The position numbers and the translations under genes are program-made. The notes beneath the pieces were generated by a model. The model worked only from the letters and a program-made list of their open reading frames with translations, did not search any database and had not been told where the DNA came from. From Methylophilus sp. (GTDB lineage: Bacteria; Pseudomonadota; Gammaproteobacteria; Burkholderiales; Methylophilaceae): a DNA stretch of 64,000 nt. Shown one piece after another: positions 8,573-18,765 of the stretch; within the stretch, counting starts at the first letter, position 1, and each line of letters begins with the position of its first letter. The DNA lies in NCBI GenBank assembly GCA_030696695.1, contig JAUYRP010000034.1, positions 1 through 64,000 of the forward strand, written 5' to 3'.

Positions 8573-9619
8573 TTAGGGCAGCAATGGAAGTACTTGCAAC
8601 CCCATTTTCTCATCAAAGCCCATCATAATATTCATATTTTGCACCGCTTGTCCCGCTGCACCTTTCACAAGGTTATCTTGTACAACTACTAGCGTTAGAT
8701 AACCACTGGCTTGCGGTTGTAGCGCAATACGCAGGTGATTTGCGCCACGCACCGAGCGTGTCTCTGGTAGTCGTCCTGACGGCAATACATCCACGAAATA
8801 CTCATTTGCATAGCGTGTTTCATACAACGCCTGCAAATCAACGCCCTGCGCACTTGCCGTTAGTTTGACATAGAGTGTTGACAACATGCCACGTATCATG
8901 GGAATCAGGTGTGGTACGAAAATAAAATCCAACTCAGTTTTTGCCAATAGATTGAGTTGCGCCACAATCTCAGGATGGTGCCGATGCCCAGCGACACCAT
9001 ACGCTTTCATACTATCGCTGGCTTCTGAGAATAAAGTAGAAACTTCTGCTTTACGCCCTGCCCCTGAAACGCCTGATTTAGCATCTGCAATAATAGGCGC
9101 TGAAAAATCAATGTAGCCCTTTTCTAACAAAGGGGCTAGGCCAAGCAACACTGTAGTAGGGTAGCAGCCAGGATTGCCAATGACCTGTGCTTGTTGAATG
9201 TCTTGGCGGAATAGCTCTGGCAGTCCATACACCGCTTGTTTTAGCACGTCAGGGCAAGCGTGTGGCATTTTGTACCATTGCTCGAACACTGTGGTGTCTT
9301 GCAGTCTAAAATCGGCTGCTAAATCAATGATCTTTACGCCAGCCGCAATCAGTGACTCTGCTTGATTCATGGCAACGCCATGTGGTGTAGCAAAAAACAC
9401 CACATCACATACGCTGAGGTTTGCAGTAGCTGGATCGCTGAAAGTCAACGTAACATAGCCGCGCAAACTCGGGAACATATCAGCAACCCATGTGCCAGCA
9501 TCGCCTCTGGAGGTAATTACCGTCAGCTCAACCTGTGGATGCAATGCCAATAAACGCAAAAGCTCTACACCGGTATATCCAGTGCCGCCAACTATGCCTA
9601 CCTTTACTTTTTTTGCCAT
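8573..9619 (-). CDS. argC: N-acetyl-gamma-glutamyl-phosphate reductase
   Basis: Third step of arginine biosynthesis: NADPH-dependent reduction of N-acetylglutamyl phosphate to the semialdehyde. It is 348 residues, the type 1 ArgC length. The N-terminal NADP-binding motif [10 protein letters not shown] is followed by the catalytic Cys152 in GNPGCYPT and the [11 protein letters not shown] block. It lies downstream of rpsI, from which it is separated by a strong terminator, so it needs its own promoter in the 9620-9655 interval or read-through. Confidence 0.96.
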   Translation of the reverse strand: MAKKVKVGIVGGTGYTGVELLRLLALHPQVELTVITSRGDAGTWVADMFPSLRGYVTLTFSDPATANLSVCDVVFFATPHGVAMNQAESLIAAGVKIIDLAADFRLQDTTVFEQWYKMPHACPDVLKQAVYGLPELFRQDIQQAQVIGNPGCYPTTVLLGLAPLLEKGYIDFSAPIIADAKSGVSGAGRKAEVSTLFSEASDSMKAYGVAGHRHHPEIVAQLNLLAKTELDFIFVPHLIPMIRGMLSTLYVKLTASAQGVDLQALYETRYANEYFVDVLPSGRLPETRSVRGANHLRIALQPQASGYLTLVVVQDNLVKGAAGQAVQNMNIMMGFDEKMGLQVLPLLP

Positions 9620-9655
9620 GGAATAAAAGACACCTTAAAACTGAAACCTTAAATG

Positions 9656-9681
9656 AAAAAGGTCGCAGACGCGACCTTTTT
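9656..9681 (-). terminator. intrinsic terminator after rpsI
   Basis: A perfect 11-base-pair stem AAAAAGGTCGC / GCGACCTTTTT (9656-9666 with 9671-9681) encloses the loop AGAC. It lies between the rpsI stop and the argC start on the same strand and ends the rplM-rpsI transcript. Confidence 0.88.
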
Positions 9682-9716
9682 TTATCACTAGACGCTCAAT
9701 GAAGCGTTGTAAGCAA

Positions 9717-10109
9717 TTAACGTTTAGAGAATTGTTTACGACGACGCGCTTTACGTAAGCCGACTTTTTTACGTTCAACTTCACGTGCATCACGTGTTAC
9801 AAAGCCTGCGTGTGACAATGCACTTTTCAAGGCTGCATCATAATCGATCAATGCGCGTGTGATACCGTGACGTACCGCACCTGCTTGACCTGACTCACCA
9901 CCACCTACAACGTTCACCATAATGTCGAAACTCGCTGTATTGTTAGTAAGCTCTAATGGTTGACGTAAGATCATGCGTGAAGTCACGCGTGAGAAGTATT
10001 CATCTACTGGCTTATCATTCACGATGATATTACCTTTGCCAGATTTCAAGAACACGCGCGCTACTGAACTTTTGCGGCGGCCTGTACCATAATTGTATTT
10101 ACCAATCAT
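9717..10109 (-). CDS. rpsI: 30S ribosomal protein S9
   Basis: 130 residues with the universal S9 landmarks: N-terminal [28 protein letters not shown] in the middle, and the C-terminal [18 protein letters not shown] tail that reaches the ribosomal P site. It is nine bases after rplM in the usual rplM-rpsI operon and is followed by a strong hairpin terminator. Confidence 0.98.
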   Translation of the reverse strand: MIGKYNYGTGRRKSSVARVFLKSGKGNIIVNDKPVDEYFSRVTSRMILRQPLELTNNTASFDIMVNVVGGGESGQAGAVRHGITRALIDYDAALKSALSHAGFVTRDAREVERKKVGLRKARRRKQFSKR

Positions 10110-10118
10110 TCTAATTCC

Positions 10119-10547
10119 TTAGATAGTCAATGCTTGCGGTTGTTGTGCAGCATGTTCATGCTTGTCGCCAGCATAAACTTTCATTTTTTTGATCATGGCA
10201 TAACCAAGCGGACCTTTAGGTAGCATGCCTTTCACCGCTTTCTCTAGCGCACGACCTGGAAAACGATCTTGCATTTTAGAGAATGTCGTTGTGCTGATAC
10301 CACCTGGGTAACCTGAGTGACTGTGATATTGCTTATCAGTCGCTTTTGCACCAGTCACTTTGATTTTGTCTGCGTTAATCACTACGATGTAGTCGCCAGT
10401 ATCCACGTGAGGTGTGTAAATTGTTTTATGTTTACCACGTAAACGGTGAGCAATAGCGCTGGCTAAACGACCTAATACTAAGTCAGTGCCATCGATTACG
10501 AACCAATCACGTTGTACTTCATGCGTTTTTGCTGAAAATGTTTTCAT
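10119..10547 (-). CDS. rplM: 50S ribosomal protein L13
   Basis: 142 residues from the start at 10547, exactly the usual L13 length; it begins MKTFSAK and carries the VDATGKVLGRLAS-equivalent block ([13 protein letters not shown]) and the [11 protein letters not shown] motif. An in-frame upstream start at 10607 would add 20 residues but lies upstream of the predicted transcription start, so it is rejected. First gene of rplM-rpsI. Confidence 0.98.
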   Translation of the reverse strand: MKTFSAKTHEVQRDWFVIDGTDLVLGRLASAIAHRLRGKHKTIYTPHVDTGDYIVVINADKIKVTGAKATDKQYHSHSGYPGGISTTTFSKMQDRFPGRALEKAVKGMLPKGPLGYAMIKKMKVYAGDKHEHAAQQPQALTI

Positions 10548-10590
10548 TTTTATAACTACCAGATCATAGCTTATAAATTCAAGAGGGCGG

Positions 10591-10620
10591 ATTATATGCT
10601 TTTGCACATTAAGTTGTCAA
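10591..10620 (-). promoter_or_regulatory. rplM-rpsI promoter
   Basis: Minus-strand consensus promoter: TTGACA (-35, 10620-10615), 18-base spacer, TATAAT (-10, 10596-10591), followed by a GC-rich CCGCCC discriminator. Predicted initiation near 10584 leaves a leader of about 37 bases before the rplM start at 10547, which also decides the L13 start codon. Confidence 0.88.
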
Positions 10621-10846
10621 CGCCGTGTTGATTATTTTAACTATTATTTTTTTACTAGCGCTTCACCTAGCTACAAAATCTGGCACGGCGATTGCTTAAT
10701 CAGTATTAAGTAGACGCAGCTGATAAACAACAACATACGTAAGTTACTGATTTGTAATAAATAATTAAAAGTAACCAATCATACTGTTGATTATACACAA
10801 ACAATGATGTGATGTTTTCATCAGTTGCATGTGAAAAGGGTTGATT

Positions 10847-12712
10847 ATGGATAACAATTTTAAACTAAGAAAAGCCATCATTATCGCCATCGCGCTGATG
10901 GGTACGGCTTACTCTATGCATTCGAAAGCCATAGGCTTAGGCGACGTCCAAGTAAAATCTTATTTAGGTCAGCCGCTTTTGGCGAATATTAAAGTGAGCG
11001 GTCTAGACAAAAAGATGGACGAGCGCTGCTTTAACATTACCAGTGACGATGTCAACGCGATTAGCAATGTAAGCTTTAAGTTGAATCGCATTACTGACGA
11101 AAGCGGTGTTTTAACGCTTACTTCAAATAAGGCTGTGTTAGAACCTATTGCTTCACTCACAGTAGTCAGTCATTGCGATACGACATTTACACGTCAATAT
11201 AGCCTGTTAATTGATCCTGCCAACCTAACGCAAGCTAGCGAAAGCAATGCATACAATGAACCCATCTCCAACGGCGCCATGCCTAGCAACATCAACACCG
11301 ATGTAATCGCGAATGAATCTGGAACAGCGGCACCTACACAAAACACCACTGCATCAACAAATAATAAACGTAAAAACAAAACCAAATCAAAACCACAAAC
11401 AACGTCAGCAGCATCAGTTACACCAAACAACAACGCACAAGTTACTTATACAAAGCCAGTAAAACCTGAAACGCCCAGCCCTGTGGCAGCGCAACCTAAG
11501 CTCACTATTTCCGGGGGAAATTTAACAGCGGTCGATTTATCCACGATACCGATGCAGTTGTCATTTGATAAGCGCATCAACACGAACCGTGAATCCAACC
11601 CACAGGCTTACTCTGAACAAGCTGGATTTGCCGATGAAGTGACTGTGATGAACAACCGCTTGGCACATTTGGATAAACAACTGAATAGCTTATATGTGCA
11701 AAATGCCAGCCTTAAACAAGCAAATGCGCAATCTACCTCAGAGCTTTCTTCACTGAAACAACAAAATGATGTGTTACGCATGATTGCATTTTGCTTAGGC
11801 GGCGGATTATTGGCGACTGGTTACTTTTTTGTGGATTGGTTAAGACGCAGAAGCTTCTTGGCACAAGCTGAAAAAGAACAAGCTTTATGGGAAAGCTTGC
11901 AATCTGCTGGTTTGGGCTTGGAAGACAACTCCGACTTTACGATTGATGAAAACTTATCTAAACAAGCCAATGCAAACCAATTTACAGTAAAAATGGATGA
12001 GGAATCATCCGATATGGCTAACAAGCCACTGTTTAACAGCACGTATCCAGGCCACTCACATTCTGAAATCATCGAAGAAGTCACCCACATTACCGATGAT
12101 GCTGAGTTATTGATTTCTCATGGCCGCATTCATTTGGCCATTGAACTGTTACAAAATCATTTAATTGAATCACCAAAAGAATCCGCGTCTACTTGGCTGT
12201 TTTTATTAGATTTACTGGCAAAAGAGAATATGCAAAGTGAATTTGAAATTGCAGCCAATGAATGCAAAAAACATTTCAATGTACAAGTGGAAGGATTTTC
12301 CAGACCTCTCGCAGACAGCACTGGCTTAGAGTCCTACGAGCGCATTTCTAAAGAACTACAAAAAATCTGGGGCACTCAAGAAGCGCTTATTTTGTTGGAT
12401 GAACTCATTTACAACACGCGCTTAGAGCCGCGTTTAGGCTTTGATAAACCTGTATTTGAAGAGTTAGTATTACTCAGAGAAATCGCTGAAGAAGAGGTGA
12501 AGTTAGCTGAAGTGATTTCATTGCATGAAGAAAAAACATCACGTAGACAGAAAAAGGAAAAAACCATGACCATCAACTTGCCTGAAATTGAAGTATCTGA
12601 AGAGTTTAAACAACTGGCGTTAGAAACAAGCCAAGACAATGTTGAAAGTGCGAAATCTGAAGACAGTGAAGCGCATTTTGAGTTTGAGTTATTAGATATT
12701 GCGCACCGTTAA
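10847..12712 (+). CDS. FimV/HubP-like polar membrane protein
   Basis: 621 residues. It has an N-terminal signal-like helix, then the FimV N-terminal domain (LGDVQVKSYLGQPLLANI), a Pro/Thr/Asn-rich linker (about 145-215), a short coiled coil (about 270-310), one membrane helix (about 315-332) and an acidic cytoplasmic tail with a FimV C-terminal-like repeat region. FimV/HubP proteins bind peptidoglycan and organise the cell pole and type IV pilus machinery. I start at the ATG 10847; a TTG two codons upstream is possible. The ribosome site is weak (AAAAGGG). It stands alone, divergent from rplM and convergent with ubiA with a six-base gap. Confidence 0.85.
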   Translation: MDNNFKLRKAIIIAIALMGTAYSMHSKAIGLGDVQVKSYLGQPLLANIKVSGLDKKMDERCFNITSDDVNAISNVSFKLNRITDESGVLTLTSNKAVLEPIASLTVVSHCDTTFTRQYSLLIDPANLTQASESNAYNEPISNGAMPSNINTDVIANESGTAAPTQNTTASTNNKRKNKTKSKPQTTSAASVTPNNNAQVTYTKPVKPETPSPVAAQPKLTISGGNLTAVDLSTIPMQLSFDKRINTNRESNPQAYSEQAGFADEVTVMNNRLAHLDKQLNSLYVQNASLKQANAQSTSELSSLKQQNDVLRMIAFCLGGGLLATGYFFVDWLRRRSFLAQAEKEQALWESLQSAGLGLEDNSDFTIDENLSKQANANQFTVKMDEESSDMANKPLFNSTYPGHSHSEIIEEVTHITDDAELLISHGRIHLAIELLQNHLIESPKESASTWLFLLDLLAKENMQSEFEIAANECKKHFNVQVEGFSRPLADSTGLESYERISKELQKIWGTQEALILLDELIYNTRLEPRLGFDKPVFEELVLLREIAEEEVKLAEVISLHEEKTSRRQKKEKTMTINLPEIEVSEEFKQLALETSQDNVESAKSEDSEAHFEFELLDIAHR

Positions 12713-12718
12713 ATGGGG

Positions 12719-13591
12719 CTATTGAAAGATTAATTCTAAGAATAGACCCAATGTAATTGCTGCACCAATCCAGCTGTTACGCAAAAACGCCTTAAAGCAA
12801 TCTGTTTTAAGGCGTTTTTTTATGAGCTGATACTGCTGAATAATGAGTAAACCAGCCAGTAAAAGACCAGAAAAATAAAACTCACCAAATTGCATAAACC
12901 AGCCAACATAAACCAGAATAGCCAACATCGCCACAAAACATAACATGATGGCGAACACATCATATCGACCAAACAATAGCGCAGAGGACTGAATACCTAT
13001 CTTGGCATCATCATCACGGTCTACCATGGCATAAGCGGTATCGTAAGCCATTGCCCAACACACATTCGCCAGTAGCAACCACCAAGCCAAAGGAGGTATG
13101 TAATCATTAATCGCCGCAAACGCCATGGGAATACCAAAACCAAAGGCTATGCCCAAATAAGCTTGTGGTATTGCTAAAAAACGTTTGGTGAGTGGATAGG
13201 TTGCGGCTAAAAAGAGTGCGGCGATGGATAATAGAATGGTTTTAAGATTTAAAAAACACACCAGCACAAATGCGAGCAGACTCAGCCCAAGTGCAAGATA
13301 AATAGCCTCTTTCACACTCACTTCCTGCGTGGCCAATGGTCGCATTTGGGTACGTTCCACCAGCCCGTCGTAATTGCGGTCCGCAATGTCGTTCATGACA
13401 CAACCGGCGCTACGCATTAACACGGTACCCGTGACAAAAATCAGTACAACAGTGAGATTTGGGTAGCCGCGCCCTGCGATTAACAGCGCCCACAAGGTAG
13501 GCCATAGCAAGAGCAAAATACCAATCGGCTTATCTAAACGCATTAGGCGTTCATAAGCATTGAGTTTTTGAATGAGCATTTGCTTAGTCAT
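12719..13591 (-). CDS. ubiA: 4-hydroxybenzoate octaprenyltransferase
   Basis: Integral membrane prenyltransferase attaching the isoprenoid chain to 4-hydroxybenzoate in ubiquinone synthesis. It is 290 residues with many membrane helices and both aspartate-rich motifs: NDIADRNYDG followed by RPLA, and AYDTAYAMVDRDDDAKIG. Its start overlaps the ubiC stop by eight bases, so the two consecutive ubiquinone steps are translationally coupled. The 3-prime end of the gene contains, in antisense, a long terminator hairpin (12783-12821) that most likely serves the convergent fimV-like gene. Confidence 0.96.
   Translation of the reverse strand: MTKQMLIQKLNAYERLMRLDKPIGILLLLWPTLWALLIAGRGYPNLTVVLIFVTGTVLMRSAGCVMNDIADRNYDGLVERTQMRPLATQEVSVKEAIYLALGLSLLAFVLVCFLNLKTILLSIAALFLAATYPLTKRFLAIPQAYLGIAFGFGIPMAFAAINDYIPPLAWWLLLANVCWAMAYDTAYAMVDRDDDAKIGIQSSALLFGRYDVFAIMLCFVAMLAILVYVGWFMQFGEFYFSGLLLAGLLIIQQYQLIKKRLKTDCFKAFLRNSWIGAAITLGLFLELIFQ
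12783..12821 (+). terminator. terminator for the fimV-like gene, embedded in ubiA coding sequence
   Basis: A 14-base-pair perfect stem AAAAACGCCTTAAA / TTTAAGGCGTTTTT (12783-12796 with 12806-12819) with a nine-base loop is followed by a T tract reaching 12821. It lies 70 bases past the fimV-like stop codon but inside the C-terminal ubiA codons (the KKRLKTDCFKAF segment). The hairpin also forms on the minus strand, where it ends in five U residues. Confidence 0.8.
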
Positions 13592-14129
13592 ACAGTTTGG
13601 GTAAGAAAACCTCGGTGACCAAAATACTAACGCAATTTAGATAAAATACAGAGCGCCTTGCCCATAAGAAAGCTGGCGCGCACTCTAAATGCGTGACCGC
13701 TTTTTGATACAACACATGATTGCGTGAAAGCTTTTTGTAACTAAGGGCTGAACGCCTGATTTGCGGGTTAGCAAACAATAGCGCCCCTAACGGCTGGTTG
13801 CCCAATCGCGCCAAATGATGCCACGGCCCCCTTCTGGCATTTCGCGGAATCACACTATGTGCAAACACCACCGCTTGCTGATTACCCAAGAGCATGACCT
13901 CTCTCACTGTTGCAAGCTGGCTTGGCTTTAGGCGAAGCAGACTCAATTCATCTTGGTTGGCACGCGCTTGCAGCATATACTGCGTTTCTACTGCAAATTG
14001 CGCATAGCGCTGTTGTAATCTAGCCGTCAGTGAATTTGTATTGATAAGCCAACTGTGGTCGCGGCGGCATGCCAATGGTTTGTTTAACCATCTTTGCCTT
14101 GCATGGATTGTGTGCGGGTAAATTTTCAC
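13584..14129 (-). CDS. ubiC: chorismate lyase
   Basis: Releases pyruvate from chorismate to make 4-hydroxybenzoate, the head-group precursor of ubiquinone. 181 residues, similar to E. coli UbiC. Recognisable blocks: WLINTNSLTARLQ near the N-terminus, VREVMLLG with the glutamate expected in the active site, and PLGALLFANPQIRRS near the C-terminus. It is immediately upstream of ubiA (eight-base overlap) and 52 bases after recG. Confidence 0.92.
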   Translation of the reverse strand: MKIYPHTIHARQRWLNKPLACRRDHSWLINTNSLTARLQQRYAQFAVETQYMLQARANQDELSLLRLKPSQLATVREVMLLGNQQAVVFAHSVIPRNARRGPWHHLARLGNQPLGALLFANPQIRRSALSYKKLSRNHVLYQKAVTHLECAPAFLWARRSVFYLNCVSILVTEVFLPKLYD

Positions 14130-14181
14130 AGCGCAGATTATCGCATAGCCAAACCGCTTACTTTAGCAGTCAACGCAAACA

Positions 14182-16239
14182 TTACACTTTCACCAATTCT
14201 TCTACTTGGTAAAGCCATCGTGCCAAATGCTGATCAACGGCTTGCGGTGCTTCTGCTAGCAAACGCTCAGCCGTGGCTTTTGCTGTAGCTAGCAATGCCT
14301 CGTCTCGCTCTAAATCAGCGATTTTTAGCATAGGCACTCCGCTTTGACGTGTACCCAAAAACTCGCCAGGGCCGCGCAAATGCAAATCCGCCTGCGCGAT
14401 TAAAAAGCCATCGGTATGTTCATAAATCACTTTTAGACGCGCACGCGCAGTCTCCGATAGCTTGTTTTGATAGAGCAAAATGCAAGTACTTTTAGCGGCC
14501 CCTCTCCCCACCCTGCCTCGCAGTTGGTGCAGTTGGCTTAAGCCAAACCGCTCTGCATGTTCAATGACCATCAGGCTCGCGTTTGGCACATCCACCCCCA
14601 CTTCAATCACTGTAGTGGCCACCAATAATTGTGTTTGGTGCGCGCTAAATGCTTGCATGACTTGCTGCTTCTCAGCGGGTTTCATACGGCCGTGGACTAA
14701 CCCTATTTTTAACTCTGGAAACTGCGCTTGCATGTAAGCATAGGTATCGTTTGCAGTTTGCAACTGCAATGCCTCAGACTCCTCAATTAACGGACAAACC
14801 CAATAGGCTTGTTGCCCAGCATGACAGGCCTCTTGCACACGCTGTAAAATTTCATCACGGCGCTGGTCGGACACCAACTTAGTGACAATAGGCGTTCTGC
14901 CTGGCGGCAATTCATCAATGGTCGACACATCCAAATCAGCGTAATAACTCATCGATAGCGTGCGTGGAATCGGCGTGGCGGACATCATTAATTGATGTGG
15001 TTCAGGCTGGCCTTTTTGCCGCAAGGCTAAGCGCTGTTGCACACCAAACCGATGCTGCTCGTCCACAATTGCCAGACCTAAGCGCTTGAATTGCACCGCC
15101 TCTTGAAACAAAGCATGGGTACCTACCACCATCTGTGCACTGCCATCGGCAATGATATTCAGCGCCTGTGCGCGCTCTTTTTTGCTTTGGCTACCTGTGA
15201 GCCATGCAATCTGAATATTGAGTGGTTCTAGCCACTGAGTAAATTTTTTGAAATGCTGCTCTGCCAAAATTTCAGTGGGCGCCATCAGCGCCACTTGCCA
15301 ACCGTTCTCAATGGCTTGTAGTGCGGCAATACAAGCGACAATGGTTTTGCCACTACCGACATCGCCTTGTAACAAGCGCTGCATCGGGTGCGGTTGTGAC
15401 AAATCCTGAGCGATTTCCGCCACTACTTTTTTCTGTGCATTGGTCAACTGAAACGCTAAGTGCTGCAACAATGCAGGGACCAATTGTCTTGATTCTGCAA
15501 CACTAGGTGCATCTAAACTACGCCGTTTTGCATAATGTTTACGCATAGATAGTTGTTGCGCCAGCAACTCGTCAAACGCAAGCCGTTGCCATGCCGGCAA
15601 GGTGCGCGCTTGTATTGCTTCAAGTGAAATATGTGGTGCTGGCTGGTGTAGCGTACGGATACTTTCAGCAAAGCTAGGTAACTGCTGTGCCGCATAGACC
15701 CATGCAGGTAATGTTTCAAAAAGCGCATCTTGTTGCATAGCAATATTGACGGCCTTGCGGATATTGGCCTGTGCCAAGCCTGCTGTAGTGGGATACACAG
15801 GGGTTAGTAGTGCATTGACTGGCGCGTCTTCTTGCCAAGTTTTGCATTGAGGATGCACCATTTCATAGCCAAAGAAGCCGTGGCGTACTTCGCCATACAC
15901 CCTTAACTTAGCGCCCTCTTTCAGCATTTGAATTTGACTAGGGTAGAAATGTAGAAAGCGCAAAGTCAGTTGACCAGTCTCATCCTGCAAACGTGCAATC
16001 AATGCTTTACGCGGCTTATAACTGACCTCCGCGTGCACAATCTCGCCTTGCACCTGCACTTCGTCTCCCATGCGTAAATCCCGAATGGCCGTAATACGCG
16101 TTTCATCTAAATACCGCAAAGGTAAATGAAGAATTAAATCCTGCCGCGTGTGTAAGCCGAGTTTGGCTAAATGAGAAACCAGTGCTGGGCTTAAGCCCTT
16201 GAGTTCAGAAAGTTGCGTGTGTGTTGAAGTGGTAGACAA
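14182..16239 (-). CDS. recG: ATP-dependent DNA helicase RecG
   Basis: Branch-migration and fork-reversal helicase of replication and recombination repair. 685 residues: an N-terminal wedge/OB domain (about 1-170), then the helicase core with Walker A GDVGSGKT (292-299), Walker B DEQH (393-396), the SATPIPRT motif and the C-terminal QLRGRVGRG motif VI. It lies nine bases after spoT in the common order rpoZ-spoT-recG. Confidence 0.97.
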   Translation of the reverse strand: MSTTSTHTQLSELKGLSPALVSHLAKLGLHTRQDLILHLPLRYLDETRITAIRDLRMGDEVQVQGEIVHAEVSYKPRKALIARLQDETGQLTLRFLHFYPSQIQMLKEGAKLRVYGEVRHGFFGYEMVHPQCKTWQEDAPVNALLTPVYPTTAGLAQANIRKAVNIAMQQDALFETLPAWVYAAQQLPSFAESIRTLHQPAPHISLEAIQARTLPAWQRLAFDELLAQQLSMRKHYAKRRSLDAPSVAESRQLVPALLQHLAFQLTNAQKKVVAEIAQDLSQPHPMQRLLQGDVGSGKTIVACIAALQAIENGWQVALMAPTEILAEQHFKKFTQWLEPLNIQIAWLTGSQSKKERAQALNIIADGSAQMVVGTHALFQEAVQFKRLGLAIVDEQHRFGVQQRLALRQKGQPEPHQLMMSATPIPRTLSMSYYADLDVSTIDELPPGRTPIVTKLVSDQRRDEILQRVQEACHAGQQAYWVCPLIEESEALQLQTANDTYAYMQAQFPELKIGLVHGRMKPAEKQQVMQAFSAHQTQLLVATTVIEVGVDVPNASLMVIEHAERFGLSQLHQLRGRVGRGAAKSTCILLYQNKLSETARARLKVIYEHTDGFLIAQADLHLRGPGEFLGTRQSGVPMLKIADLERDEALLATAKATAERLLAEAPQAVDQHLARWLYQVEELVKV

Positions 16240-16248
16240 ATTGGCACA

Positions 16249-18486
16249 CTAAATTTTTTGCTCGGCGTGTGTCCCTTTCACGCGATTGATGCGTGCTACA
16301 TCGGGAATTTTACGTAAATTGCGAATCAGCTCTGCCAAATGTACTCGGTTATGTACCTGCACAGTAAAGTTCACGTTGGTGTATTGACTACCGTCCGACT
16401 CTTCCACGCTTACATTGTCAATATTCGATTCCGCGTTGGCAATAGTGGTGGCGATTTTTGCCAGCATGCCCCGCTGATTCGCCACCGCAATACGCAGATT
16501 CACTTTAAAGAGTTTTTTATTGTCGGCATCCCAATCCACATCTAGCCATTTATCAGGGTCAAGTTTAAATTTTCGTATCGCCAGACAATCGTGTGTATGA
16601 ATCACCAGCCCTTTGTCTTTGTTAATAAAACCTAAAATCGGATCCCCCGGAATAGGTCGACAACATTGCGCAAACTGAACTGCCATACCCTCAGTACCAC
16701 GAATAGTAATGGTATCTAACGGTTTACTGCTTCGCTCTTTTACTTGATCCGCAATGTCCATATTGTTAGCAAGCAGTTGGTGCGCCACCATCAGCCCAAC
16801 ACGCTTACCTAAGCCGATGTCCGTCAGAATGGATTCCTTAGACTGGGTGCCATAATCACGCATCACTTTTTGCCAATGCTTATCGGTAATTTCACTTGGC
16901 TCTACATGCAATGCCCTAAGGGCAATGTTCAACATACGTTCACCTAGATGGGCAGACTCTTCAACTTTGATAGTTTTTAGATAATGCCGAATGTGCGAGC
17001 GCGCTTTGCCAGTGACCACATAATTCAACCAAGCTGGGTTAGGCTTGGCCAATGGCGCGGTAATGATTTCAACATTATCGCCATTACGCATTTCGGTTCT
17101 GAGTGGTGCGAGCTCATTGTTGATTTTCACAGCGACACAACTGTTACCCACGTCGGAGTGCACCGCATAAGCAAAATCGACAGCACTAGACCCTTTGGGC
17201 AAGGCTAGAATTTTTCCTTTGGGCGTAAACACATACACTTCATCAGGAAACAAATCGACTTTAAAGTGTTCTAGAAACTCGTAGCTGTCTTCACTCTCGG
17301 TTTGAATTTCTACTAAACGCTGCAGCCATTGATGGGTTTGCTGCTGTAGCTTGGTTAAATGCGCATCGGTAGTCTTGTATAACCAGTGCGCTGCCACCCC
17401 TGCATCTGCAATGTTGTGCATTTCATCACTGCGAATTTGCACCTCGATGGGCGTACCGAATGGACCGAACAAAGTTGTATGTAATGATTGATAGCCATTG
17501 ACTTTAGGGATGGCAATATAGTCTTTAAAACGCCCCGGAATAGGCTTATAGAGTGCGTGCAGTGACCCCAAAGCCAAGTAACAAGAAGGGGTATCTCTAA
17601 CAATGATTCTAAATCCGTAAATGTCGTTAACTTGCGACAATTTTACGGTTTTTCCCGTCATCTTCTGATAAATACTGTAAAGATGCTTTTCTCTGCCAAT
17701 CACTTCTGCGTCAATTTTTGCATCATTGAGCTGGTCTTGAATCGCCCCGAGAATTTTAGTGATGACCTCTTTACGATTACCGCGCGCAGCTTTCACCGCT
17801 TTATCAATCACGTGATAGCGTGTTGGATATAAATATTTAAAACTTAAATCTTCCAACTCCTGAAAAATTGGATTCAACCCCAATCGGTTGGCAATTGGCG
17901 CGTAAATGTCCAGCGTCTCGCGGGCAATACGCTTTTGCTTGTCCAACTTCATGGCTTCTAACGTTTGCATATTGTGCAAACGATCGGCCAACTTCACCAA
18001 AATCACACGCACATCTTGGCTCATGGCCAACAACATTTTGCGGAAGTTTTCTGCTTGCGCTTGTGTCGCCGTTTGTAGCTCTACTTTGTCCAGTTTAGTC
18101 AGGCCATCTACCAAGTCTGCCACTTGCTTACCGAACACCTCACCAATTTCAGCACTTCCGACGCCAGTATCTTCTACTACATCATGCAGCAGCGCTGCCA
18201 GCAATGTTGGGATATCTAAATGCAATTTGGCAAGAATACAGGCCACCGACACTGGGTGTGTGATGTAGGGCTCACCTGTCTTACGAGTTTGGCCACGGTG
18301 CGCTTTTTCCGCATAGCGATAAGCTACCCAGACTTGCTCTATTTCTTCTTGGGAAAGGTACTGTTTTAGTAAAACTGTGAGCGGAGATTGCTCAGTATCT
18401 GCTGGAAGCAAATCTGATACATCAGAGATAGGGTCAGATTTGCGTTTGTGGGATTCCGCTTTAGGATGATTAGCGGTCGTAACCAT
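16249..18486 (-). CDS. spoT: bifunctional (p)ppGpp synthetase/hydrolase
   Basis: Makes and degrades the stringent-response alarmone. 745 residues: an HD hydrolase domain with HDVVEDT (His101-Asp102) and KLADRLHNM, a synthetase domain with RFKD (319-322), GYQSLHTT and IEVQIR, then TGS (about 410-470), a zinc-finger/CC region (FAQCCRPIPGD) and a C-terminal ACT domain. The RFKD motif rather than the EXDD of RelA marks the bifunctional SpoT/Rsh type. It lies 15 bases after rpoZ; its product would act on the rRNA promoters seen at the left edge. Confidence 0.97.
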   Translation of the reverse strand: MVTTANHPKAESHKRKSDPISDVSDLLPADTEQSPLTVLLKQYLSQEEIEQVWVAYRYAEKAHRGQTRKTGEPYITHPVSVACILAKLHLDIPTLLAALLHDVVEDTGVGSAEIGEVFGKQVADLVDGLTKLDKVELQTATQAQAENFRKMLLAMSQDVRVILVKLADRLHNMQTLEAMKLDKQKRIARETLDIYAPIANRLGLNPIFQELEDLSFKYLYPTRYHVIDKAVKAARGNRKEVITKILGAIQDQLNDAKIDAEVIGREKHLYSIYQKMTGKTVKLSQVNDIYGFRIIVRDTPSCYLALGSLHALYKPIPGRFKDYIAIPKVNGYQSLHTTLFGPFGTPIEVQIRSDEMHNIADAGVAAHWLYKTTDAHLTKLQQQTHQWLQRLVEIQTESEDSYEFLEHFKVDLFPDEVYVFTPKGKILALPKGSSAVDFAYAVHSDVGNSCVAVKINNELAPLRTEMRNGDNVEIITAPLAKPNPAWLNYVVTGKARSHIRHYLKTIKVEESAHLGERMLNIALRALHVEPSEITDKHWQKVMRDYGTQSKESILTDIGLGKRVGLMVAHQLLANNMDIADQVKERSSKPLDTITIRGTEGMAVQFAQCCRPIPGDPILGFINKDKGLVIHTHDCLAIRKFKLDPDKWLDVDWDADNKKLFKVNLRIAVANQRGMLAKIATTIANAESNIDNVSVEESDGSQYTNVNFTVQVHNRVHLAELIRNLRKIPDVARINRVKGTHAEQKI

Positions 18487-18501
18487 ACCTTACATGCTTA
18501 A

Positions 18502-18714
18502 TTAAGAATGACCGCGATTTAAAATTTCCACACCTACTTTACCAGCAGCAATTTCACGCAAAGCTAACACGGTTGGTTTGTCTTTTTGTGCTGATCCATG
18601 TACAAAAGGATCTGAACCGTTGGCAAGTTGCCTTGCGCGGTATGCGGCCACCAAAGTAAGTTGGAAGCGATTAGGAATTTTATCTAAACAGTCATCTACA
18701 GTAATACGTGCCAT
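18502..18714 (-). CDS. rpoZ: RNA polymerase omega subunit
   Basis: 70-residue omega subunit, recognisable by [26 protein letters not shown] and [13 protein letters not shown]. It assists assembly of the polymerase beta-prime subunit and contributes to the ppGpp site. It sits between gmk and spoT as in many proteobacteria. Confidence 0.96.
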   Translation of the reverse strand: MARITVDDCLDKIPNRFQLTLVAAYRARQLANGSDPFVHGSAQKDKPTVLALREIAAGKVGVEILNRGHS

Positions 18715-18765
18715 AATTTTAACCTTAAAGAATGTCTATCTTTGTCACCTTAAACTGAAGTTAGT

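Noticed and set aside
10548-10607. Longer L13 protein starting at 10607
   Set aside because: That start lies upstream of the predicted transcription start, and the ATG at 10547 gives the standard 142-residue L13.
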